Assembly: GCF_023101205.1 (NCBI RefSeq)
Contig: NZ_CP078078.1
Location: 1,860,001 to 1,924,000, forward strand
Direction of reading: 5' to 3'
Length of the DNA stretch: 64,000 nucleotides
Source: Microbacterium aurugineum
GTDB taxonomy: Bacteria; Actinomycetota; Actinomycetes; Actinomycetales; Microbacteriaceae
In this document: piece by piece, positions 28,341 to 39,105 of the stretch
How the letters are laid out: each line of letters begins with the position of its first letter
How positions within the stretch are numbered: the first letter of the stretch is position 1
The notes under the pieces: model-generated
The model's database searches: none
Seen by the model: the letters and a program-made list of their open reading frames with translations, nothing else
What the model was told of the DNA's origin: nothing
Made by a program: the position numbers and the translations under genes

Positions 28341-30143
28341 TCAGTCCTCCTCGTCGAATGCGGGCGCGTGCTCGCGGGCGTACTGGACATAGCTGTTGCT
28401 GACTCCCTGGGGGACCATCGGCCACACCATCGAGTCGGCGCTCACGACGAAGTCGATCACCACGGGGCGGTCGTTCGTCTCGAGTGCGAGCTGGATGGCG
28501 GCATCCACCTCTTCTTCCTTCTCCACGCGGATCGCGAGGCAGCCGTAGGCCTCGGCGAGCTTCACGAAGTCGGGGATGCGGATCGTGCCGTGCCCGGTGT
28601 TGAGGTCGGTGTTGGAGTGGCGACCGTCGTAGAACAGCGTCTGCCACTGGCGGACCATGCCCAGCGAGGAGTTGTTGATGATCGCGACCTTGATCGGGAT
28701 GTTGTTGATCGCGCAGGTCGCGAGTTCCTGGTTGGTCATCTGGAAGCAGCCGTCACCGTCGATCGCCCAGACGGCGCGGTCGGGTTCGGCGACCTTCGCG
28801 CCCATCGCCGCGGGGACCGAGTAGCCCATCGTCCCGGCACCGCCGGAATTCAGCCAGGCGTTCGGGCGCTCGTACTTGATGAACTGCGCGGCCCACATCT
28901 GGTGCTGTCCGACGCCGGACGCGTAGATGCCCTCGGGTCCCGTGAGCTCACCGATCCGCTGGATGATGTGCTGCGGGGCCAGGAGCCCGTCGGTCGTCGG
29001 AGCGTAGCCGAGCGGGAACTCGGTGCGCAGGCCGTCGAGGTATGACCACCACTCCGCGATGTCGGGCTTCACGCCCGCGGTCGCTCCGCGGAAAGCCGTG
29101 TCGAGATCGGTGAGCACATCGCGCACATCACCGACGATCGGCACGTCGGCGGTTCGGATCTTGGAGATCTCCGCGGGATCGATGTCGACGTGCACGACCT
29201 TGGCGTTGGGGGCGAAGAGCGCAGCCTTGCCCGTCACGCGATCGTCGAACCGTGCACCGAGGGACACCAGGAGGTCGGCCTCCTGCAGCGCCAGCACAGC
29301 GGGAACCGTGCCGTGCATGCCCGGCATCCCGAGGTGCTGCGGGTGCGAGTCGGGGAACGCGCCGCGCGCCATCAGCGTGGTGACGACCGGAGCGCCCGTG
29401 GACTCCGCGAGTTCGAGCAGCTCGGCTGCCGCCCGGCCGCGGATCACTCCGCCGCCGACGTACAGGACGGGCTTCTTGGCCTCGGCGAGGAGGCTCGCAG
29501 CCGCTTGGATCTGCTTGCCGTGCGCCTTGGTGACCGGGCGGTAGCCGGGGAGGTCGATCTTGGGCGGCCACACGAACGGTGCCGTGGCCTGCTGCGCATC
29601 CTTCGTGATGTCGACGAGGACGGGTCCGGGACGACCGGTGCCCGCGATCTCGTAGGCCGCGGCGATCGCACCCGGGATGTCGGCGGCGTCCTTCACCAGG
29701 AAGGAGTGCTTCGTGATCGGCATCGTGATGCCCACGATGTCGGCCTCCTGGAACGCGTCGGTTCCCATCAACGTCGAGAACACCTGACCGGTGATGGCCA
29801 GCAGCGGCACCGAGTCCATGTAGGCGTCGGCGATCGCCGTGACCAGGTTCGTCGCTCCGGGACCGGACGTCGCGATGCACACGCCCACCTTCCCGGAGGC
29901 CGAGGCATAGCCCTCGGCGGCGTGACCGGCGCCCTGCTCGTGCCGCACCAGGATGTGGCGGAGCTCGGAGGCGTCCATGAGCGGGTCGTACACCGGGAGG
30001 ATCGCTCCTCCCGGAAGCCCGAACACGTCGGTGACACCGAGCAGCTCGAGCGAGCGCACCACGGCCTCGGCGCCGGTGATCTCCGGCGCAGACGTTGGAC
30101 GAGCGGGCGGCCTCGGCACGGCCGGGGCGGAATCAGCAGTCAT
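28341..30143 (-). CDS. ilvB: Acetolactate synthase large (catalytic) subunit
   Basis: Makes acetolactate from two pyruvates using TPP, Mg and FAD. The 600-residue protein has the catalytic Glu in [15 protein letters not shown] near residue 66, a central FAD domain, and the TPP motif from [16 protein letters not shown] near residue 455 to [12 protein letters not shown]. An N-terminal extension of about 25 proline-rich residues precedes the domain. It lies 51 bases after ilvD in the same operon. Confidence 0.97.
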   Translation of the reverse strand: MTADSAPAVPRPPARPTSAPEITGAEAVVRSLELLGVTDVFGLPGGAILPVYDPLMDASELRHILVRHEQGAGHAAEGYASASGKVGVCIATSGPGATNLVTAIADAYMDSVPLLAITGQVFSTLMGTDAFQEADIVGITMPITKHSFLVKDAADIPGAIAAAYEIAGTGRPGPVLVDITKDAQQATAPFVWPPKIDLPGYRPVTKAHGKQIQAAASLLAEAKKPVLYVGGGVIRGRAAAELLELAESTGAPVVTTLMARGAFPDSHPQHLGMPGMHGTVPAVLALQEADLLVSLGARFDDRVTGKAALFAPNAKVVHVDIDPAEISKIRTADVPIVGDVRDVLTDLDTAFRGATAGVKPDIAEWWSYLDGLRTEFPLGYAPTTDGLLAPQHIIQRIGELTGPEGIYASGVGQHQMWAAQFIKYERPNAWLNSGGAGTMGYSVPAAMGAKVAEPDRAVWAIDGDGCFQMTNQELATCAINNIPIKVAIINNSSLGMVRQWQTLFYDGRHSNTDLNTGHGTIRIPDFVKLAEAYGCLAIRVEKEEEVDAAIQLALETNDRPVVIDFVVSADSMVWPMVPQGVSNSYVQYAREHAPAFDEED

Positions 30144-30194
30144 GAGTTTCCTTCTGATGATCTCTGGAGGACGCCGGATGCCGGAGCGTCCGGG

Positions 30195-31913
30195 TCAGCC
30201 GGTGGTCGCTCCCTCGGCGGCGGACCGCACGAGGCGCGAGTACTTGGCAAGAACGCCTCGGGTGTAGCGCGGGGGAAGCGGCTCCCAGCCGGAACGGCGG
30301 GAGGCGAGCTCTGCGTCATCGACGAGTAGATCGAGAGTGCGAGCTGCGATATCGACCCGTATCAGATCACCATCGCGCACGAAGGCGATAGGACCTGCGT
30401 CCACCGCTTCGGGTGCTATGTGGCCGATGCACAGGCCGGTTGTGCCGCCTGAGAATCGTCCGTCCGTCAAGAGTAGTACATCTTTTCCGAGCCCCGCGCC
30501 CTTGATGGCCGCGGTGATGGCGAGCATCTCCCGCATACCCGGTCCGCCCTTGGGGCCTTCGTAGCGGATGACGATGACGGTGCCGGGCTCGATCTCCCCG
30601 TCGGCGACCGCATCCATCGCGGCGCGCTCGCGCTCGAACACACGGGCGGGCCCCTCGAACACCGCGGCGTCGAAGCCCGCGGTCTTCACGACAGCGCCCT
30701 CCGGTGCGAGCGAGCCGTGAAGGATCGTCAGGCCGCCGGTCGCGTGGATCGGGTTGTCGAACGTGTGGATGACCTCGCCGTCGATCGGCATGGGGTCGAG
30801 GTCCGCGAGGTTCTCGGCCAGCGTCTTGCCGGTGACGGTGAGAGCGTCGCCGTGCAGCAGCCCCTCATCGAGCATCGCCTTCATGATCACCGGAATGCCG
30901 CCGTGACGGTCAACGTCGTTCATGACGTACTTGCCGAACGGCTTCATGTCGGCGACGTGCGGGACCTTGTCCCCGATGCGGTTGAAGTCGTGCAGGCTCA
31001 GCTCGACGTCGGCCTCGCGGGCGATCGCGAGCAGGTGGAGCACAACGTTGGTGGAGCCGCCGAGAGCCATCGCCAGCGCGATCGCGTTCTCGAACGACTC
31101 CTTGGTCAGGATGTCGCGGGTCGTGATGCCCTGGCGGAGCAGGTTGACCACGGCCTCGCCCGAGCGGTGCGCGAAGTAGTCGCGACGACGGTCCGCGGCG
31201 GGCGGCGCGGCGGATCCGGGAAGGCTGAGACCGAGGGCTTCGGCGACCGAGGCCATCGTGTTCGCCGTGTACATGCCACCACAGGCTCCTTCACCGGGAG
31301 CGATCGCGCACTCGATGCGCTTGAGGTCCTCTTCGCTCATGAGACCGGCACGGCACGCCCCGACCGCTTCGAACGAGTCGATGATCGTGACGTCCTTCTC
31401 GGTGCCGTCGGAGAGCTTGACCCACCCCGGGGCGATCGAACCGGCATAGAGGAAGACACTGGAGAGATCGAGGCGCGCACTGGCCATGAGCATGCCCGGG
31501 ATCGACTTGTCGCAGCCGGCGAGCAGGACGGAGCCGTCCAGACGCTCGGCCATCATGACCGTCTCGACCGAGTCGGCGATGACCTCGCGGGACACGAGCG
31601 AGAAGTGCATGCCCTCGTGGCCCATCGAGATGCCGTCCGAGACGGAGATCGTGCCGAACTGCAGCGGGTACCCGCCGCCGGAGTGCACGCCTTCCTTCGC
31701 TCCCTGAGCGAGCCTGTCGAGGCTCAGGTTGCAGGGCGTGATCTCGTTCCAGCTCGAGGCGATGCCGATCTGCGGCTTGTCCCAGTCCGCGTCCCCCATG
31801 CCGACGGCACGGAGCATGCCGCGGGAGGTCGTGGCCTCGATGCCGTCGGTGACGACGCGGCTGCGGGGCTTGATGTCGATGGGCGCGCTGCTGGCAGGAT
31901 CATGCGAGGACAT
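30195..31913 (-). CDS. ilvD: Dihydroxy-acid dehydratase
   Basis: Dehydrates 2,3-dihydroxy acids to 2-oxo acids, the third common step to valine and isoleucine. The 572-residue protein has the Fe-S ligands in [12 protein letters not shown] and [12 protein letters not shown], and NPIHATGG and the closing [23 protein letters not shown] C-terminus split over the last 35 residues. No Shine-Dalgarno is present. A TAGACT box (31920-31925) overlapping the otsB stop codon ends 6 bases before ATG 31913, so ilvD probably has its own leaderless promoter although it follows otsB by only 9 bases. Confidence 0.97.
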   Translation of the reverse strand: MSSHDPASSAPIDIKPRSRVVTDGIEATTSRGMLRAVGMGDADWDKPQIGIASSWNEITPCNLSLDRLAQGAKEGVHSGGGYPLQFGTISVSDGISMGHEGMHFSLVSREVIADSVETVMMAERLDGSVLLAGCDKSIPGMLMASARLDLSSVFLYAGSIAPGWVKLSDGTEKDVTIIDSFEAVGACRAGLMSEEDLKRIECAIAPGEGACGGMYTANTMASVAEALGLSLPGSAAPPAADRRRDYFAHRSGEAVVNLLRQGITTRDILTKESFENAIALAMALGGSTNVVLHLLAIAREADVELSLHDFNRIGDKVPHVADMKPFGKYVMNDVDRHGGIPVIMKAMLDEGLLHGDALTVTGKTLAENLADLDPMPIDGEVIHTFDNPIHATGGLTILHGSLAPEGAVVKTAGFDAAVFEGPARVFERERAAMDAVADGEIEPGTVIVIRYEGPKGGPGMREMLAITAAIKGAGLGKDVLLLTDGRFSGGTTGLCIGHIAPEAVDAGPIAFVRDGDLIRVDIAARTLDLLVDDAELASRRSGWEPLPPRYTRGVLAKYSRLVRSAAEGATTG

Positions 31914-31919
31914 GACGGA

Positions 31920-31925
31920 AGTCTA
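31920..31925 (-). promoter_or_regulatory. -10 box of the ilvDBNC operon inside the end of otsB
   Basis: TAGACT on the minus strand ends 6 bases before ATG 31913 and includes the TAG stop codon of otsB. No good -35 is seen. Confidence 0.45.
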
Positions 31926-32720
31926 TTGCCGCGCGGCGGTGCGTTCGTCCGCCAACGCCTCCAGAAGCTCGGCGATCTGTTGTGGAGTGTCCACACGCAG
32001 GGTCGCAGCGCTCTCCCCCGGGCCCACCCGCACACCGAGATCACCCGGTCCCAGCACGCGCATCGCGTCCTCATCGGTCACGTCGTCGCCCGCGAACAGG
32101 ATGCCGGTGGCGTCGAAGCGCTCCCGCAAAGCGGTCATCGCGGCGTCCTTGCCCTCCGTGCGCGAGGAGAACTCCAGCACACGGTGTCCTGCCCGACGGC
32201 GCCAGTGCGGGAAGCGCTCGGCGACCAGCGCATCGATCTCGGCGAAGACGCGCTCCTCCGTCTCGCGATCGGCGCGTCGGGTGTGCACACCCATACCGAA
32301 CGTCTTCGGCTCGAACTCGGCACCCTCGTAGCGCGCGATGATCGGCTTCGCGGCGGCCCAGAGCTCTTCCCGGGTGCCGTCCTCGTCGAAGGCGTCATGG
32401 ACGGCGTCGGGGTCATCGCCGGGGAACCAGTACTGGGCACCGTGCGAGCCCGCCAGTGCGATCGCGGAGTCATCCGTGTGCTCGGTGATCACGCGCAGAT
32501 CGTGCATGCTGCGTCCGGAGACGTAGGCGACGACCGTGTCGGGCAGCGCCGCGAGTCGCTCGACCTGGACGGCGACTTCGGGGAGCGCACGCGCGGCCAT
32601 CGGGTCGGGCACCAGGGGTGATGCGGTGCCGTCGAAGTCGAGGGCGACGACCAGCCGAGGCGTCGCCGCCAGCGCGCTCAGGTCTTCGTCGGCGGTTCCG
32701 GGGGTCCAGGGGCGCGTCAC
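31923..32720 (-). CDS. otsB: Trehalose-6-phosphate phosphatase
   Basis: Removes the phosphate from trehalose 6-phosphate. The 265-residue HAD-superfamily protein starts its core with VVALDFDGTASPLV (nucleophile Asp in DFDGT, about residue 25) and carries YVSGRS, GSHGAQYW and the Mg-binding FAGDDVTDEDAM near the C-terminus. Start GTG 32720 follows GGAG at 5 bases; a longer in-frame reading to 32843 overlaps otsA and is rejected. It lies 49 bases after otsA, giving the complete OtsAB route to trehalose, a compatible solute. Confidence 0.95.
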   Translation of the reverse strand: MTRPWTPGTADEDLSALAATPRLVVALDFDGTASPLVPDPMAARALPEVAVQVERLAALPDTVVAYVSGRSMHDLRVITEHTDDSAIALAGSHGAQYWFPGDDPDAVHDAFDEDGTREELWAAAKPIIARYEGAEFEPKTFGMGVHTRRADRETEERVFAEIDALVAERFPHWRRRAGHRVLEFSSRTEGKDAAMTALRERFDATGILFAGDDVTDEDAMRVLGPGDLGVRVGPGESAATLRVDTPQQIAELLEALADERTAARQ

Positions 32721-32769
32721 AGCTTCTCCAATCCGCGGGGCGTACCCCGTGTCTCCATTGCGAGGTCGA

Positions 32770-34176
32770 TCAGCGCGCACGCACTTCGGCGAGCGCTGCC
32801 AGGAACGAGGAGGACCAGGCGTTGACGTCGTTGTCCAGAACACGCCGGCGAAGTGATCTCATGCGCCGTCCCTGGTCGGCAGGGGACATCTCCACCGCGG
32901 TCATGATCGCGTCCTTGAGGCCCTCGATGTCGTGCGGATTGACCCGCACGGCCTGTCGGAGCTCGTCCGCGGCACCGGTGAACTCGCTCAGCACCAGCAC
33001 ACCGCGGTCGTCCACACGGGTCGCGACGTACTCCTTCGCGACGAGGTTCATGCCGTCACGGAGAGCGGTGACCAGCATCACGTCCGCGGCGAGGTAGAGC
33101 GCCACCATCTCTTCGCGCGGGTACCCCTGGTGCAGATAGCGGATGGCGGAATGCCCGACCGTGTCGGTGTCGCCGTTGATGCGGCTGACCGCGAGCTCGA
33201 TCTCGTCTCGCAGGTGCACGTATGCGTCCACGCGCTCCCTGCTGGGGCTCGCGACCTGGACCAGCGTCACGTCCTCGATCTTGAGACGCCCTTCCGCGAG
33301 CAGCTCCCCGTAGGCCTTGATGCGGTGGCGGATGCCCTTGGTGTAATCGAGGCGGTCGACGCCGAGCAGGATGCGCTTCGGGTTGCCGAGGCTGGCGCGG
33401 ATCTCCGCTGCACGGGCCCGGATGTCCGCGCGCCCCGCGAGTTCGAGGTAGGGCGCGGTGTCGATCGAGATCGGGAAGGCCTTGGCCAGAGCCGGCCTCA
33501 CGCCGTCGCCTTCGGGGACGGAGACGTTGGGCCCCTTCACCTCGTAGCGGAGCCGGCGGCGGACGGCCGTCAGGAAGTAGGTGGCGTCCTGAGCGCGTTG
33601 GAACCCGATCACGTCGGCACCGAGCAGCCCACGGAGCACCTGGTCACGCCACGGCAGCTGCGCGTACAGCCCGTGAGCGGGGAAGGGGATGTGGTGGAAG
33701 TACCCGATCGTCACGTCGGGCCGGATCTCGCGCACCATCTGCGGGACGAGCTGCAGCTGGTAGTCGTGCACCCAGACCGTGCCGCCCTCGGCCACCGCGG
33801 ACGCCGCCGCCTGGGCGAATCGACGGTTGACGGTGACGTAGGCCTCCCACCATTCACGGTGATACTGCGGGGGCGCGATCACGTCATGGTAGAGCGGCCA
33901 GATCGTGTCGTTCGCGAAGCCCTCGTAGTACTCCGCGACCTCCTGCGCGCTCAGCGGGACCGGGACCAGTTCGATGCCACCGGCTTCGAACGGGGCCAAC
34001 TCGACATCGGCCTGACCGGCCCAGCCGACCCAGGCACCGTGCACGTTGCGCATCATCGGCTCGAGAGCGGCAACGAGTCCTCCCGGCGACGTCCGCCAGA
34101 CCTCCTCGCCGTCAGGCCCCTCCACCCGATCGACGGGCAGCCGGTTGGCGACGACGACGAAATCTGCAGCTGCCAA
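32770..34176 (-). CDS. otsA: Alpha,alpha-trehalose-phosphate synthase (UDP-forming)
   Basis: Joins UDP-glucose and glucose 6-phosphate into trehalose 6-phosphate. The 468-residue GT20 protein has VVVANRLPVDR at the start, the substrate loop TSPGGLVAAL near residue 29, VWVHDYQLQLVP, GYFHHIPFP, VDRLDYTKGI and the late TALRDGMNLVAKEYVA. The start is a TTG at 34176, 5 bases after AGGAG. A TAAGTT -10 box lies at 34207-34212. It is followed by otsB. Confidence 0.96.
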   Translation of the reverse strand: MAAADFVVVANRLPVDRVEGPDGEEVWRTSPGGLVAALEPMMRNVHGAWVGWAGQADVELAPFEAGGIELVPVPLSAQEVAEYYEGFANDTIWPLYHDVIAPPQYHREWWEAYVTVNRRFAQAAASAVAEGGTVWVHDYQLQLVPQMVREIRPDVTIGYFHHIPFPAHGLYAQLPWRDQVLRGLLGADVIGFQRAQDATYFLTAVRRRLRYEVKGPNVSVPEGDGVRPALAKAFPISIDTAPYLELAGRADIRARAAEIRASLGNPKRILLGVDRLDYTKGIRHRIKAYGELLAEGRLKIEDVTLVQVASPSRERVDAYVHLRDEIELAVSRINGDTDTVGHSAIRYLHQGYPREEMVALYLAADVMLVTALRDGMNLVAKEYVATRVDDRGVLVLSEFTGAADELRQAVRVNPHDIEGLKDAIMTAVEMSPADQGRRMRSLRRRVLDNDVNAWSSSFLAALAEVRAR

Positions 34177-34242
34177 GGGGGCTCCTCACACCAGGGGGTT
34201 GAGTCCAACTTACCCAGGTTGGCGTGACTCTGCCGCGCGGTG

Positions 34243-35502
34243 TCAGACCGTCACGGACAGACGACGCCGCTCACCGCTGAGAACCCAGTTGGCGGCCCCG
34301 GCCGCGAACGTGATGAAAGCGGCGACCATCGGCAGGAGGAGAGCGGCGGAGGTGCCGATGCTCTCGGCGATCTCTCCGGTGACGGCTGCGCCGATGGACT
34401 GCCCCACGACGACGCCGGAGCCCAGCATCGTCATGACGGTCGCGGAGCGACCGAGCGGGCTGCGGGCGGCACCGAAGCTGTACTGGGTCACGAGGGTCGG
34501 GCCGATGCCGATGCCCATGATCGCGAGAGCCAGGACCATCGCGCCCGGCGAATCGACGACGCTCAGCAGGAGCGTGCCGACGAACAGGATTCCGGAGAAG
34601 ACCAGCCAGCGCGCGCGCAGCGAGAACGCGGGCGGCAGCCAGGCCACGCCCAGGGCGAGCAGGGCGGAGCCGACCCCCATCACGCCGTAGAGAAGGCCGG
34701 CCTGCTCCGGAGCACCCCGATCCGCCATGAACGAGGTGAGCGAGGTGAGCATGGCTCCGAAGAACATCCCGACGCCGAGGATGCCGACGACGACGATCAG
34801 CAGCCGCGGGCGGAACAGCTCCGAGACGGCCGAGGGCGCTCTCCCGTCGGCGTCACGGTCCTGCGAGACATGGCGGCCGCTCGGGTGGAGGGCGAATGCC
34901 CCGACGAACACGACGGTGAGAACGGCGGCACCGACCAGCGGCGCCCACGGCGAGATCGCCGACGCCAGGATGCCGACCAGGAACGGGCCGAACACGAAGA
35001 CGGTCTCGTCGGCGGCGGACTCGTACGCCATCGTGCCGGACACCGTGCGATCACGTCGGGCCTCCGGCATCCGGTCCCGGATGATCGTGACCAGTCGTGA
35101 GCGCGAGAGCGGAGCGACCTGCGGCGCCGTCGCACCGATGCCGACCGCGGCGAGCAGTACGAAGCCGTCCGCGGCCGTGCCGTAGACCACGAACGTGAAG
35201 AGCAGGAGCATCGCTCCGTTGGCCAGCGCGAGGATGACCAGCACCGCACGCTGGCCGAATCGGTCGGCGGCAGCGCCGAGCAGAGGCCCGAAGCACGCTG
35301 TGCCCAATCCGACGGCAGCCGACGTCAGGCCTCCGAGCGAGAGGGATCCGCGCGCGGAGACGACGACCGTCAGCACGCCGACGACCATCATCGCGAAGGG
35401 CAGACGTGCGATGAAGGCGATGAGGAAGTACGGGAGGCCCGCGATGCGGAGGAGGCTCGGGCTCTGCGAGGCGGATTTCGGTGATGCGGGTGCGTGTGTC
35501 AT
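34243..35502 (-). CDS. MFS transporter
   Basis: A 419-residue membrane protein with about 12 hydrophobic segments. The loop after segment 2 is GAAADRFGQRAVLV, matching the major facilitator signature, and segment 5 has the motif-C-like FGPFLVGILASAISP. Substrate unknown; the layout resembles actinobacterial drug or sugar exporters. It is divergent from the aminotransferase gene across a 213-base gap and ends 66 bases from the otsA start. No regulator is adjacent. Confidence 0.87.
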   Translation of the reverse strand: MTHAPASPKSASQSPSLLRIAGLPYFLIAFIARLPFAMMVVGVLTVVVSARGSLSLGGLTSAAVGLGTACFGPLLGAAADRFGQRAVLVILALANGAMLLLFTFVVYGTAADGFVLLAAVGIGATAPQVAPLSRSRLVTIIRDRMPEARRDRTVSGTMAYESAADETVFVFGPFLVGILASAISPWAPLVGAAVLTVVFVGAFALHPSGRHVSQDRDADGRAPSAVSELFRPRLLIVVVGILGVGMFFGAMLTSLTSFMADRGAPEQAGLLYGVMGVGSALLALGVAWLPPAFSLRARWLVFSGILFVGTLLLSVVDSPGAMVLALAIMGIGIGPTLVTQYSFGAARSPLGRSATVMTMLGSGVVVGQSIGAAVTGEIAESIGTSAALLLPMVAAFITFAAGAANWVLSGERRRLSVTV

Positions 35503-35715
35503 GGCTCTCGCGCGTCGATGACGCGATGTCGGGTGCCGCCGCTGTCCGCCGGATTGCCGGCGGCCGGTAGATACACGGTGTGTGCGGCCGCGGGCGAGCC
35601 GCGACGCACCCAGGATAGCGGATGTGGACGAGGAAAGCCCGGGAATCCGCCGGTGCAGGGAGGGTCTATCCTGGGCGGCACCCGTCTCACGCTGCCGCTC
35701 CCGAGGAGGATTCCG

Positions 35716-36921
35716 TTGCCCACCACCGCCCCTGTCGCCGCGGCGACCGTCCCGCTTCCCTCACGCTCGCAGCGGGCCGGAACGGCCAAGACTTCCCCGG
35801 TGCGTGACCTGCTCGCACTGACCGAGCGGCCGGAGGTCATCTCGTTCGCCGGGGGTCTCCCCGCCCCCGAGCTCTTCGACGTGGACGGCATCCGTGCTGC
35901 GTTCGACGCCGTCCTGGCCTCTCCCGGTGTGCTGCAGTACTCCACGTCGGAAGGCGACCCGCGGTTGCGGGAAGAGGTCGCGCGGCGCTATTCGATCGAC
36001 GGACTGCCCACCGCCGCATCCGATCTGATCATCACGACGGGTTCGCAGCAGGGTCTCGGACTGCTCGCGACGACACTGCTCGACCCCGGAGACACGATCC
36101 TCGTGGAAGAGCCCTGCTATCTCGCCGCCCTGCAGACGTTCGCGCTGGCGGGAGCGCACGTGGTGGGCGTTCCCGCGAACGGTGATGACCTGGATCTCGA
36201 AGCGCTGGACCGACTGGCGTCGACGCACGGCCCGAAGTTCTTCTACACGGTGCCCACGTTCCAGAATCCGACGGGCCGAACACACGGGCTCGAGGCCCGC
36301 AGACGCATCGCGGAGATCGCGAGGAGCCGAGGATTCCGCATCATCGAAGACGAGCCGTACCGCCAACTGAGGTACTCGGGCGACCCCCTCCCCTCGCTGG
36401 CCGAGCTGGCACCCGAGCATGTCGTCAGCCTCGGCAGCTTCTCGAAGGTGATCGCTCCCGGCCTGCGGATCGGGTGGATCCGCACGACGGCCGACATCCG
36501 CTCGACCGTGACGATCGCCAAGCAGGCAGCCGATCTGCACACCTCGACCATCGATCAAGCGGCGGCCGCCCACTACCTCGTCTCCGGTCGCAGTGAGCCC
36601 GCGCTCGACCGGATCCGCGACGCGTACGCCGCCCGCCGCGACGCGATGCTCGAGGCGCTGCCGACCGTGCTGCCCGAGGGCAGCACGTGGACTCGACCAG
36701 ACGGCGGCATGTTCGTCTGGGTCCGCCTCCCGGAGGGCTCCGACGCCACGACAGCGCTCAGGAGAGCGCTGTCTCGGGACGTCGCGTTCGTCCCCGGCAC
36801 GTCGTTCTCCTCCGGCACCCCGGATCCACGGACGTTGCGCCTGTCCTTCACGACCTACTCCCCTGCCAGGATCCGGGAGGGCTTGTCAAGGCTCGGTGCG
36901 ACATGGGGTGCGGACGGGTAG
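35716..36921 (+). CDS. PLP-dependent aminotransferase (2-aminoadipate/LysN type)
   Basis: A 401-residue fold type I aminotransferase like the catalytic half of MocR regulators but without a DNA-binding domain. It has ISFAGGLPAPELF near residue 36, YSTSEGDPRLREEVARRY, TTGSQQGLGLL, the PLP-contact TVPTFQNPTG and the Schiff-base lysine in SLGSFSKVIAPGLRIGW near residue 246. It probably acts on 2-aminoadipate, aromatic or branched-chain amino acids. The start is TTG 35716, 5 bases behind GAGGAGGA. The 213-base gap to the divergent MFS gene holds a TATCCT -10 box (35667-35672) facing this gene and nothing else recognisable. Confidence 0.9.
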   Translation: MPTTAPVAAATVPLPSRSQRAGTAKTSPVRDLLALTERPEVISFAGGLPAPELFDVDGIRAAFDAVLASPGVLQYSTSEGDPRLREEVARRYSIDGLPTAASDLIITTGSQQGLGLLATTLLDPGDTILVEEPCYLAALQTFALAGAHVVGVPANGDDLDLEALDRLASTHGPKFFYTVPTFQNPTGRTHGLEARRRIAEIARSRGFRIIEDEPYRQLRYSGDPLPSLAELAPEHVVSLGSFSKVIAPGLRIGWIRTTADIRSTVTIAKQAADLHTSTIDQAAAAHYLVSGRSEPALDRIRDAYAARRDAMLEALPTVLPEGSTWTRPDGGMFVWVRLPEGSDATTALRRALSRDVAFVPGTSFSSGTPDPRTLRLSFTTYSPARIREGLSRLGATWGADG

Positions 36922-36924
36922 CGT
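36919..36924 (+). promoter_or_regulatory. -10 box of the small membrane protein gene
   Basis: TAGCGT overlaps the stop codon of the aminotransferase gene and ends 6 bases before ATG 36931. Confidence 0.4.
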
Positions 36925-36930
36925 AAAGGG

Positions 36931-37230
36931 ATGCGCTACCTCTTCAGCACCGGACTCGTCGCTGCGATCTCCGCGGGTGTCTCCCTGCTGCGCGGCACCC
37001 GTGAACAGCCCATCACCTGGCGCGCCCTTCTGTCGTGGCTGAGCTGGGGCATCACGATGGCTCTGGCGATCGGAGCCGTCGTCGACATGAACCGTGAACG
37101 TCGCGGTGTGCTCGTCGACGCCGACTCGCCGCAGTCGGTCAAGAAGGCGAAGAAGGCCCAGCGGCTCCAGTTCCGTTCGCAGAAGGCTCTCGCCGACACG
37201 CAGGACCACGCCCAGGACGCACGGCGCTGA
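36931..37230 (+). CDS. Small membrane protein of unknown function
   Basis: A 99-residue protein with two hydrophobic stretches (about residues 3-20 and 34-50), then a basic soluble tail rich in Lys, Arg and Gln (SVKKAKKAQRLQFRSQKA). No family was recognised. It starts 9 bases after the aminotransferase stop, with a possible leaderless promoter overlapping that stop, and is convergent with the thiolase gene. Confidence 0.65.
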   Translation: MRYLFSTGLVAAISAGVSLLRGTREQPITWRALLSWLSWGITMALAIGAVVDMNRERRGVLVDADSPQSVKKAKKAQRLQFRSQKALADTQDHAQDARR

Positions 37231-37254
37231 GTCCGAGCGCCCTGGACGGACACA

Positions 37255-38442
37255 TCAGCGTGTGAGGATCAGCGCTTCGCCCTGACCGCCTCCCCCGCAG
37301 AGTCCGACGGCAGCAGTTCCTCCGCCTCGACGCACGAGTTCGTGCACCGCATGGACCACGAGACGGTTACCGGAGGCCCCGATCGGGTGGCCGATAGCGA
37401 TGCCCCCTCCGTGGATGTTCACGATGCCCTCATCCAGTCCGAGCTCGGTCTGCGAGCGTGCCACGACAGCGCCGAAGGCCTCATTGATCTCCACGACATC
37501 GAGATCTGCGGGCGTGATGCCCTGCTTCTGACAGGCGCGCTCGATCGCGCGCGCCGGCTGCGCCTGCAGCGAGTTGTCCGGTCCGGCGGTCTGACCGCTC
37601 GCCCCCACCCGGGCCAGGACGGGCCAGCCCTTCGCCTCCGCCGTGCGCCGCGTGGTGACGATCACGGCCGATGCGCCGTCGGAGATCTGGGACGAGTTCC
37701 CCGCGGTGATCGAACCGCCCTCGGCGAAGGCGGCACGCAGTCCGGCCAGGGTGTCGACCGTGGTGTCGGGACGGACCCCCTCATCTTTCGTGAGCAGCGG
37801 CTCTCCCCGGCGCTGCGGCACCTCCACCGTCACGATCTCCGCATCGAAGACTCCCGCTTCCTGCGCGGCGGCCGCGCGCTGGTGCGACAGCGCGGCGACG
37901 CGATCCTGCGCCTCCCGGGTGAGCTCGAAACGGGCGTTGTGGCGTTCCGTGGACGCGCCCATGCTCTCGCGGTCGTACGCATCGGTGAGACCGTCGTAGG
38001 CCATGTGGTCGAGGACCTCGACGCTCCCGTACGTCCAGCCGTCGCGCGAGCCCATGAGCATGTGCGGCGCCCGCGTCATCGATTCCATCCCCGCTGCCAC
38101 GACCACGTCCGCGTCGCCCGTGGCGATCATCCGCGCCGCGTCGATGATGGCCGTCAATCCGGACAGACACACCTTGTTGACCGAGTGGGCCGGCACATCC
38201 CAGCCGATGCCCGCGCCGATCGCCGCCTGGCGCGCCGCGTTCTGCCCCGAGCCCGCGGCCAGCACCTGCCCCACGATCACCGCGTCGATGTCGGCCGGAT
38301 CGACCGAAGCCTGCGCGAGCGCGCCACGGATCGCGAAGGATCCGAGCTGCGGCGCCGTGAAGGCGGCCAGTTGTCCCTTCAGCCGCCCCTGCGGCGTACG
38401 GGCCGCGGAGACGATGACGATGTCGTTCTCGGTGTCGTTCAT
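37255..38442 (-). CDS. Acetyl-CoA C-acetyltransferase (thiolase)
   Basis: Cleaves acetoacetyl-CoA with CoA, or runs in reverse. The 395-residue thiolase has the active-site Cys in [14 protein letters not shown] (about residue 90), the conserved NEAFGAV, the His in [14 protein letters not shown] and the second Cys in [15 protein letters not shown]. The start is ATG 38442 ([11 protein letters not shown]), overlapping the stop of the CoA-transferase B gene (ATGA). With the two transferase subunits it makes a route from acetoacetate to two acetyl-CoA. A 3-oxoadipyl-CoA thiolase role is less likely because no other protocatechuate genes are present. Confidence 0.93.
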   Translation of the reverse strand: MNDTENDIVIVSAARTPQGRLKGQLAAFTAPQLGSFAIRGALAQASVDPADIDAVIVGQVLAAGSGQNAARQAAIGAGIGWDVPAHSVNKVCLSGLTAIIDAARMIATGDADVVVAAGMESMTRAPHMLMGSRDGWTYGSVEVLDHMAYDGLTDAYDRESMGASTERHNARFELTREAQDRVAALSHQRAAAAQEAGVFDAEIVTVEVPQRRGEPLLTKDEGVRPDTTVDTLAGLRAAFAEGGSITAGNSSQISDGASAVIVTTRRTAEAKGWPVLARVGASGQTAGPDNSLQAQPARAIERACQKQGITPADLDVVEINEAFGAVVARSQTELGLDEGIVNIHGGGIAIGHPIGASGNRLVVHAVHELVRRGGGTAAVGLCGGGGQGEALILTR

Positions 38443-39104
38443 GGTGCAGGGGTCCTTCCCTCGAGGAGATCCGGGTGGATGGTGAGCGGGGGCTGTGTCG
38501 CGTCGACGACCTCGTCGACGGTGATGCCGGGCGCCGTCTCGACGAGGACGAGCCCCTCCTCCGTGACGTCGATCACGGCCAGGTCGGTGATGATCCGATC
38601 GACCACCGCACGACCGGTCAACGGGAGCGTGCATTCGTCGACGATCTTGGCCGAGCCGTCCTTCGCGACGTGCTCCATGAGCACGATGACGCGCGCTGCG
38701 CCGTGAACGAGATCCATGGCGCCACCCGGCCCCTTGACCATCTTGCCCGGGATCATCCAGTTCGCGAGATCACCGGCGGCAGACACCTGCATGGCGCCGA
38801 GGACGGCGGCGTCGATCTTCCCGCCGCGGATCATGCCGAAGCTCGTGGCCGAGTCGAAGAAGGCGGCGCCCGGGAGGGTCGTGACGGTCTCCTTGCCGGC
38901 GTTGATCAGGTCGGGGTCGACGGCCTCTTCCCGGGGGTAGGGCCCGACGCCGAGGATGCCGTTCTCCGACTGCAGCACGACGGTGGTCCCGGCAGGCACA
39001 TGGTTGGGCACGAGCGTGGGCAGACCGATCCCGAGGTTCACGTAGGCACCGTCCGGGAGCTCGGCCGCGGCTCGGGCAGCCATCTGGTCTCGCGACAGTG
39101 CCAT
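38439..39104 (-). CDS. 3-oxoacid CoA-transferase, subunit B
   Basis: A 221-residue beta subunit with the catalytic Glu in the family motif [15 protein letters not shown] (about residue 48) and the conserved [23 protein letters not shown] region before PGGAMDLV. It transfers CoA from succinyl-CoA (or another donor) to acetoacetate together with subunit A, whose stop lies 1 base upstream. The downstream thiolase gene overlaps it by ATGA. Confidence 0.93.
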   Translation of the reverse strand: MALSRDQMAARAAAELPDGAYVNLGIGLPTLVPNHVPAGTTVVLQSENGILGVGPYPREEAVDPDLINAGKETVTTLPGAAFFDSATSFGMIRGGKIDAAVLGAMQVSAAGDLANWMIPGKMVKGPGGAMDLVHGAARVIVLMEHVAKDGSAKIVDECTLPLTGRAVVDRIITDLAVIDVTEEGLVLVETAPGITVDEVVDATQPPLTIHPDLLEGRTPAP

Positions 39105-39105
39105 C

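Noticed and set aside
32720..32843. Longer N-terminus of otsB starting at 32843
   Set aside because: It would overlap the end of otsA by 74 bases and adds sequence unlike the family. GTG 32720 has a good ribosome site.
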